Source of the DNA: Davidsoniella eucalypti
Lineage: Eukaryota; Ascomycota; Sordariomycetes; Microascales; Ceratocystidaceae
Length of the DNA stretch: 64,000 bases
Reading direction: 5' to 3'
Assembly: GCA_004009845.1 (NCBI GenBank)
Contig: RMBW01000011.1
Location: forward strand, 310,001 to 374,000
In this document: in pieces, positions 59,113 through 64,000 of the stretch
Layout: each line of letters begins with the position of its first letter
How positions within the stretch are numbered: position 1 is the first letter of the stretch
The notes under the pieces: generated by a model
Told to the model about the DNA's origin: nothing
The model's input: only the letters and a program-made list of their open reading frames with translations
The model's database searches: none
Made by a program: the position numbers and the translations under genes

Positions 59113-62100
59113 ATGTGGCAGCTCGGCGTTGTCGCTGCCTTATTGGCGGCACTGCCCGCATCAGCAGTGCCAGCTGTTGATATTTCGATGCAGGCTGCGT
59201 TTCCATCGCCGCCTTATCTGCTAGAGCTAATGTAAGTTGTCGCTACAGCCGAGCACTATATCATAGTATCGTGTATTAACTTTGATTCCTCCTGTCATAG
59301 TGAAACAGTCGCTGGTGAGAACTCTACAGCGTACTACCCTATTCTAGACAAAGTTGCCAATGGCTACTTCGATGGCATATCGACTGACAAAGGCTTGTAC
59401 GATGCCTTTCTGAACTTGCTCAAGGAAGACGGACACATTACGAGTCCTAATGTTTTGTCGACCTTCAAGTTTGCCTTGTCCATGCGTACTGCCGCGCCAC
59501 GCGTAGAGGCGCATTATCAGTACTATGCAACAGGTGTAGAGCCCCGTCTTGACGCCAGTACTGAACCGGCTGAAGGCTGCGATGCGTGGGCGTTATATGA
59601 AGGAGAAAAGCACTGTTCACCCGAGCTGGTCAAGGGTAAGGGACTTGCTGTGAACGGCCTTCAGGCAGGTGTTTTGCCCTTTGATCGTGTTTATGGTGCT
59701 GGGACACCGACTGTGCTTTATGCTGATGTCACTTCACCGTCATTCAGCTCTATGCACAAGGCCCTCATGACTGCTGCTAGGAAGGGCGAGATTTCATACC
59801 GTCTCCGTCATCGTCGCTCTAGTACAGCTGGCGTGTCCGAGCCACTCTCAGTGAATGGATATGGCGTTGAGCTTTCGTTAAAGCGGACTGATTACATCGT
59901 CATTGATGACCGTGGCACTGATGATGCTCCTGTACTGAACAAGAAAGACACCCAGGTTGTTCTAGACTCTGAGGAAGAGGTTGCTGATCTTAAGCCGCTG
60001 AGTAAGGCTGAAGTGCGTAATCTTGGTATCAATACTGCTGATTACATCATGCAAAGCGAGAAGCCCTTCGAAACTCTTGTGAAGGTGTCGCAGGACTTCC
60101 CCAAGTACTCGACCAAGTTAGCGGCGCACAATGCTTCCGAGGAGCTTGTCAACGAATGCACACGTAACGCTGGGAACATCCCTTCCGGCTACAACATGAT
60201 GTGGGTGAACGGCGTACAGCAAATCGAACGTCAAGTTGAACCTTTCAATCTCCTTGAAACCCTCAGACGTGAAAGAAAGATGATCGAAGGCGTGAGAAGT
60301 CTCGGGCTTAACGCACAGCAAGTCAACGACCTTCTAGGCCACAAAGCTATCACTACTGCCAAGTTGAGTGACGAAGGTATTCGGTATGACTGGAGAGATG
60401 ATATTGAAGGAGGTGGTCTTATCATGTGGCTCAACGATCTCTCAAAGGATGCGGTGTATGCCCGTTATGATACCTCCATCAAGGCAGTTCTAAACCCGCC
60501 ATTTGGCCAGATGCCAAATATCAGAAAGAACATCTTCACTCTCATTTTGCCTGTTGATTTTACAAACCCCGACGACATCTCAGTTGCTGGCCAGCTTTGG
60601 GGCTTTGCTCAACGCAGTTTGCCTTTGAGATTTGGTCTAGTTCCCCTTCTTCCCAGCGAAACTTCCTCCGAGATTACCAAGGTGCTGTATTACCTGTATA
60701 AGGATTACGGGTTCCGTATCATGATGGATTATGTTGCTCAGGCAGGTATGCAGGGTCTCTCCCAGGTAGATCAAGAAGCATACACTGCAGTAACTACTCC
60801 CGAAGCTGACGAAGAATATGCTCAGGCGTCTGACACTCCTGAGGCTACCGAAAAGAATGAGGAAAAGAAAGAGGAGAAGGAAGAGAACGTGGAAGGGAAA
60901 CCGGAAAAGAAGATTGCCATGCCCTTGGCCGATGTTCTCGGTGCTGATTTCTCGCAGACTCAGATCGAGAAACTCCAACACTGGATCGACCGTCTCAATG
61001 CTGCTACTTCTACACCTCCTGTCTTTGTCAACGGCTTTTCTTATCCCCGTGTTGGAAACTGGATGGCTCAGATGAGCCAGCGCCTACAAATTGACCTTGC
61101 CTCTATCCAACAGGCAGTTCAGAACGAGAAGCTGACTGATGAGGGTGAACCAGAGCTGTTCTATCTAAGGGGCGCTGCTTTGAGCTTCAACAGGTACATC
61201 ACACCAGCAAGTGAAAAGGACCCTCGCATGCTAGATATTAGCAAGTTATACTCGGAACACAAGTACCTGCTCGACAGGGTTGCTGCTATTGATCCTGCGG
61301 TTGAAACCAAGAAAGAGAATTGGGCTGCCATTACCTTGGTTGCTGATTTGACCAGTGACTCTGGATTGCAACTGCTTCTCAATGCTTTCATGTTTGCTGA
61401 TGCAGAGGAGGGCGTTCGTTTGGATATTGTTCACAACCCCACCAATACTTTAGGTGCTTCCCTAGTGAACGAAGCTTTGATAGCCAACGATCCCGACGCT
61501 GCCAATATTGAGCAACTACGCACCTTGCTAAACACAGAGGGTCACACTGCCGATGAGGCCTTTGACATTGCTCTGGAGTCGTTCCTTTCTTCCACCAACA
61601 TCCAGCCTGGCACAAACGTACTTATCCTTAATGGCCGTGTCATCGGCCCTATCGCCCCAGAAGATGGGTTTTCAGTACAGGATTTCCAGCAATTTTTGTC
61701 CAACGAGCGTAGAACTCGCATCTTCCCCGTCTATCAAGCTGTCGATGATCTTGAACTTGGAAACATCGTCCGTACCCCTCTCGATGTTGCTAAACTTACC
61801 TCGATCACCGCCTTATCTACTATGAGCGACCTACCACAGGGCATTTTCGAATCGGCGCCGACACTTCGCTCGAATCTTTGGGGAGACTGGGATCGCGGCC
61901 ATACCTCTTTCGAACTGGGCGATCCAATCGAATCCAACATTCACATTGTTGTGCTTCTAGACCCCGTCAGTGAGCAGGGCCAGCGTTGGGCTGGTATCCT
62001 CAAGGTCATTTCCGAGCTCGATGGTGTTTACATGAAGGTCTTCCTAAACCCTCGTGAAAAGCTTACTGAACTTCCCCTGAAGCGTTTCTGGCGTCACGTT

Positions 62101-63684
62101 TTAGAGTCGAAGCCGACTTTCAACGAAGAGACTGGCAAAATCGAAGGGCCTCACGGTGTTTTCAATGGTCTCCCATCCGAAGCTCTCCTTAACGTGAAAC
62201 TCGATGTTCCCCCTCTATGGCTCGTCGCGCCCAAGTCTTCCATTTACGATCCCGACAACATCAAGCTGAGCTCCGCTAAAAGCGATGTCGAAGCATTGTA
62301 CGAGTTACAAAGTATCTTGATAGAAGGTCATTCGCGCGACGGTCCATCTTCACCTCCCCGTGGTGCTCAGCTCGTGCTAGCTACTGAGAAGAACCCCCAT
62401 CAAGAGGACACCATCATTATGGCGAACATCGGCTACTTCCAGTTCAAAGCGAACCCTGGATTCTTCAACATCCAACTTATGCCTGGACGTAGTTCTGATA
62501 TCTTCGAAATTGAAAGCGTTGGCTCCAAAGGATACAGCGCTGTTCTCGGTGATGAAGGCACAGAGGTCTGCGTCATGAGCTTCCAGGGCGCCACCCTTTA
62601 CCCCCGTCTAGTTCGTAAACCGGGTATGGAAAATTCCGATGTCCTTGCTGTGGAGGAAGATTCATCTCTACTAGCCAAGGGTAAAAAGTTCGCCAATGGT
62701 CTATTCGGTGCCAAGAAGTCAGCGTCAGACGAGGAGCATGCCGAGATCAACATTTTCTCTGTTGCTAGTGGTCATCTCTACGAGCGCATGCTCAATATCA
62801 TGATGGTCAGTGTCATGAAGAACACCAAGCACACAGTCAAGTTTTGGTTCATTGAGCAGTTCCTCTCGCCATCTTTCAAGGATTTTATCCCGTATCTTGC
62901 TGAAGAGTACGGCTTCAAGTATGAGATGGTTGCGTATAAGTGGCCTCATTGGCTCCGTGGCCAGAAAGAAAAGCAGCGTGAGATTTGGGGCTACAAGATT
63001 CTATTCTTGGATGTTCTATTCCCTATTTCTCTAGACAAGGTTATCTTTGTCGACGCTGATCAGATTGTCCGTACAGACATGATAGATCTGGTCAATGTCG
63101 ATCTACAGGGTGCCCCATACGGCTTTACTCCCATGTGTGACTCTCGTGTGGAAATGGAAGGTTTCCGCTTCTGGAAGCAGGGTTACTGGGCGAATTATCT
63201 CCGTGGTCACCCCTACCATATCTCAGCCCTCTACGTGGTCGATCTCAAGCAATTCCGCAGACTCGCTGCCGGTGACCGTCTACGCCAATCGTACCATGGT
63301 CTCAGTGCCGATCCCAACTCACTATCTAACCTTGACCAAGATCTGCCAAACCACATGCAATTCCAACTTAAGATCCATAGTCTACCACAAGAGTGGTTAT
63401 GGTGCGAAACTTGGTGTAGCGATGAGAGTCTCAAGGAGGCACGCACGATCGATCTATGCAATAACCCGGAAACTAAAGAACCAAAGCTAGATCGCGCGCG
63501 TCGGCAGGTTCCGGAATGGACGCAGTATGATGATGAAATCGCGGCTGTAGACCGTAAGAGACGCGGTGTGGAGGCTCCAAAGGAGAGTATCGCTGTTGAA
63601 GAGACCGTCGTCGTGGAAAAGAATACTAAGAGCCGGGCATGGGAGGAGCCGTCTGTTGTTCCCACCGTCAAGGATGAACTATGA
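59113..63684 (+). CDS. UDP-glucose:glycoprotein glucosyltransferase (UGGT)
   Basis: Exon one (59113-59231) encodes a signal peptide (MWQLGVVAALLAALPASAVPA). A 69-bp intron (59232-59300) follows, and exon two runs to 63684, for 1,500 residues, the family's normal length. The first 1,150 residues form the thioredoxin-like and beta-sandwich sensor region; a charged Glu/Lys-rich insertion lies near residues 545-580. The C-terminal GT24/GT8-like catalytic domain (about 1190-1460) has the metal-binding VDADQ (D1291, D1293), GAPYGFTPMCDSR, GYW-x2-YL and the conserved NLDQDLPN. The protein ends in KDEL, the ER-retrieval signal. UGGT re-glucosylates N-glycans on misfolded glycoproteins in the ER lumen so that calnexin rebinds them. 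The S. cerevisiae relative Kre5 lacks this activity; the intact DxD and the good match to Gpt1-type proteins suggest an active enzyme. Confidence 0.95.
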
Positions 63685-64000
63685 ACATATGAAATTATTG
63701 CGTTCTATGTATCCGATGAGTACCTAGATCAAGTTTATAAAATATACTAACCATATTTCTTTACTCAAAAATGGTCATTCATATTGAATAGTTGCTTCTT
63801 TTGTCTGATAGTACTTGGCTTCTATTCTACTAAATATGTGTATAAACCAAAGAACAAACACTAGGGTTAAGGATTTATTTAGAAGTATTTTGGTATGCGA
63901 TAAGAGAAAACTATTATACACCGCCTTTTATATTTGGCACACCGCTTCCAAAAAAAGAAAACTGAACCTCAACACACCCCCCTACTTATCTGAAGAATAT
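63685..64000. other. 3' flank of the glucosyltransferase gene
   Basis: AT-rich sequence to the window edge. It should contain the 3' untranslated region; no further gene start is seen. Confidence 0.5.

Noticed and set aside
60800..60910. Possible intron or assembly insertion in the Glu/Lys-rich segment of UGGT
   Set aside because: The frame is open throughout and lacks splice signals. Charged linkers at this place are common in the family.

Overview
The window is nuclear DNA of a filamentous ascomycete (Pezizomycotina). The evidence is short GT-AG introns (52-139 bp where clear) with CTAAC-like branch sites, Zn2Cys6 regulators with fungal middle-homology regions, a SAT4/Pth11-type 'fungal rhodopsin' membrane protein, a DUF2434 membrane protein, a fungal Tps2, and a short fungal Cog5. 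The species cannot be told from the sequence. Genes sit in small groups separated by long AT-rich, gene-poor stretches, the largest at 10.2-19.6 kb and 27.5-38.6 kb.

Layout: 0-4.4 kb is AT-rich and holds a degenerate tandem repeat and tandemly duplicated, decayed pieces of an HNH-nuclease-like gene. At 4.5-10.2 kb lie a Ser-rich unknown protein (+), a DUF2434 seven-pass membrane protein (-) and the Golgi tether subunit Cog5 (+). A 9.4 kb gene-poor stretch with dispersed repeats follows. At 19.6-27.5 kb are a fungal rhodopsin-like membrane protein (+), a Gfo/Idh/MocA oxidoreductase (-) and a large Zn2Cys6 regulator (-). The 27.5-38.6 kb stretch is very AT-rich. It ends in poly(A)-tailed repeats stacked just upstream of an intron-containing tRNA-Leu(UAA) gene. 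At 39.0-42.1 kb is trehalose-6-phosphate phosphatase (tps2, -), followed by another gene-poor stretch. A second Zn2Cys6 regulator (-) lies at 46.5-49.1 kb and a small single-pass membrane protein (+) at 50.9-51.6 kb. Rad54 (-) and the RSC subunit Rsc1 (+) are divergent neighbours at 51.8-58.5 kb. UDP-glucose:glycoprotein glucosyltransferase (+) fills 59.1-63.7 kb.

These are mostly housekeeping genes: Golgi trafficking, ER glycoprotein quality control, trehalose synthesis, recombinational repair and chromatin remodelling. They do not form one pathway. Rad54 and Rsc1 are both chromatin-acting factors and share one 0.8 kb intergenic region. I see no secondary-metabolite cluster, CRISPR array or intact transposon. 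All spliced models were built by eye from splice consensus and reading-frame continuity. I did not find a clear novel system. The points most worth checking are the Rad54 start codon split by an intron, the repeat stack abutting the tRNA gene, the decayed HNH-like tandem array, and the dispersed repeat pairs.
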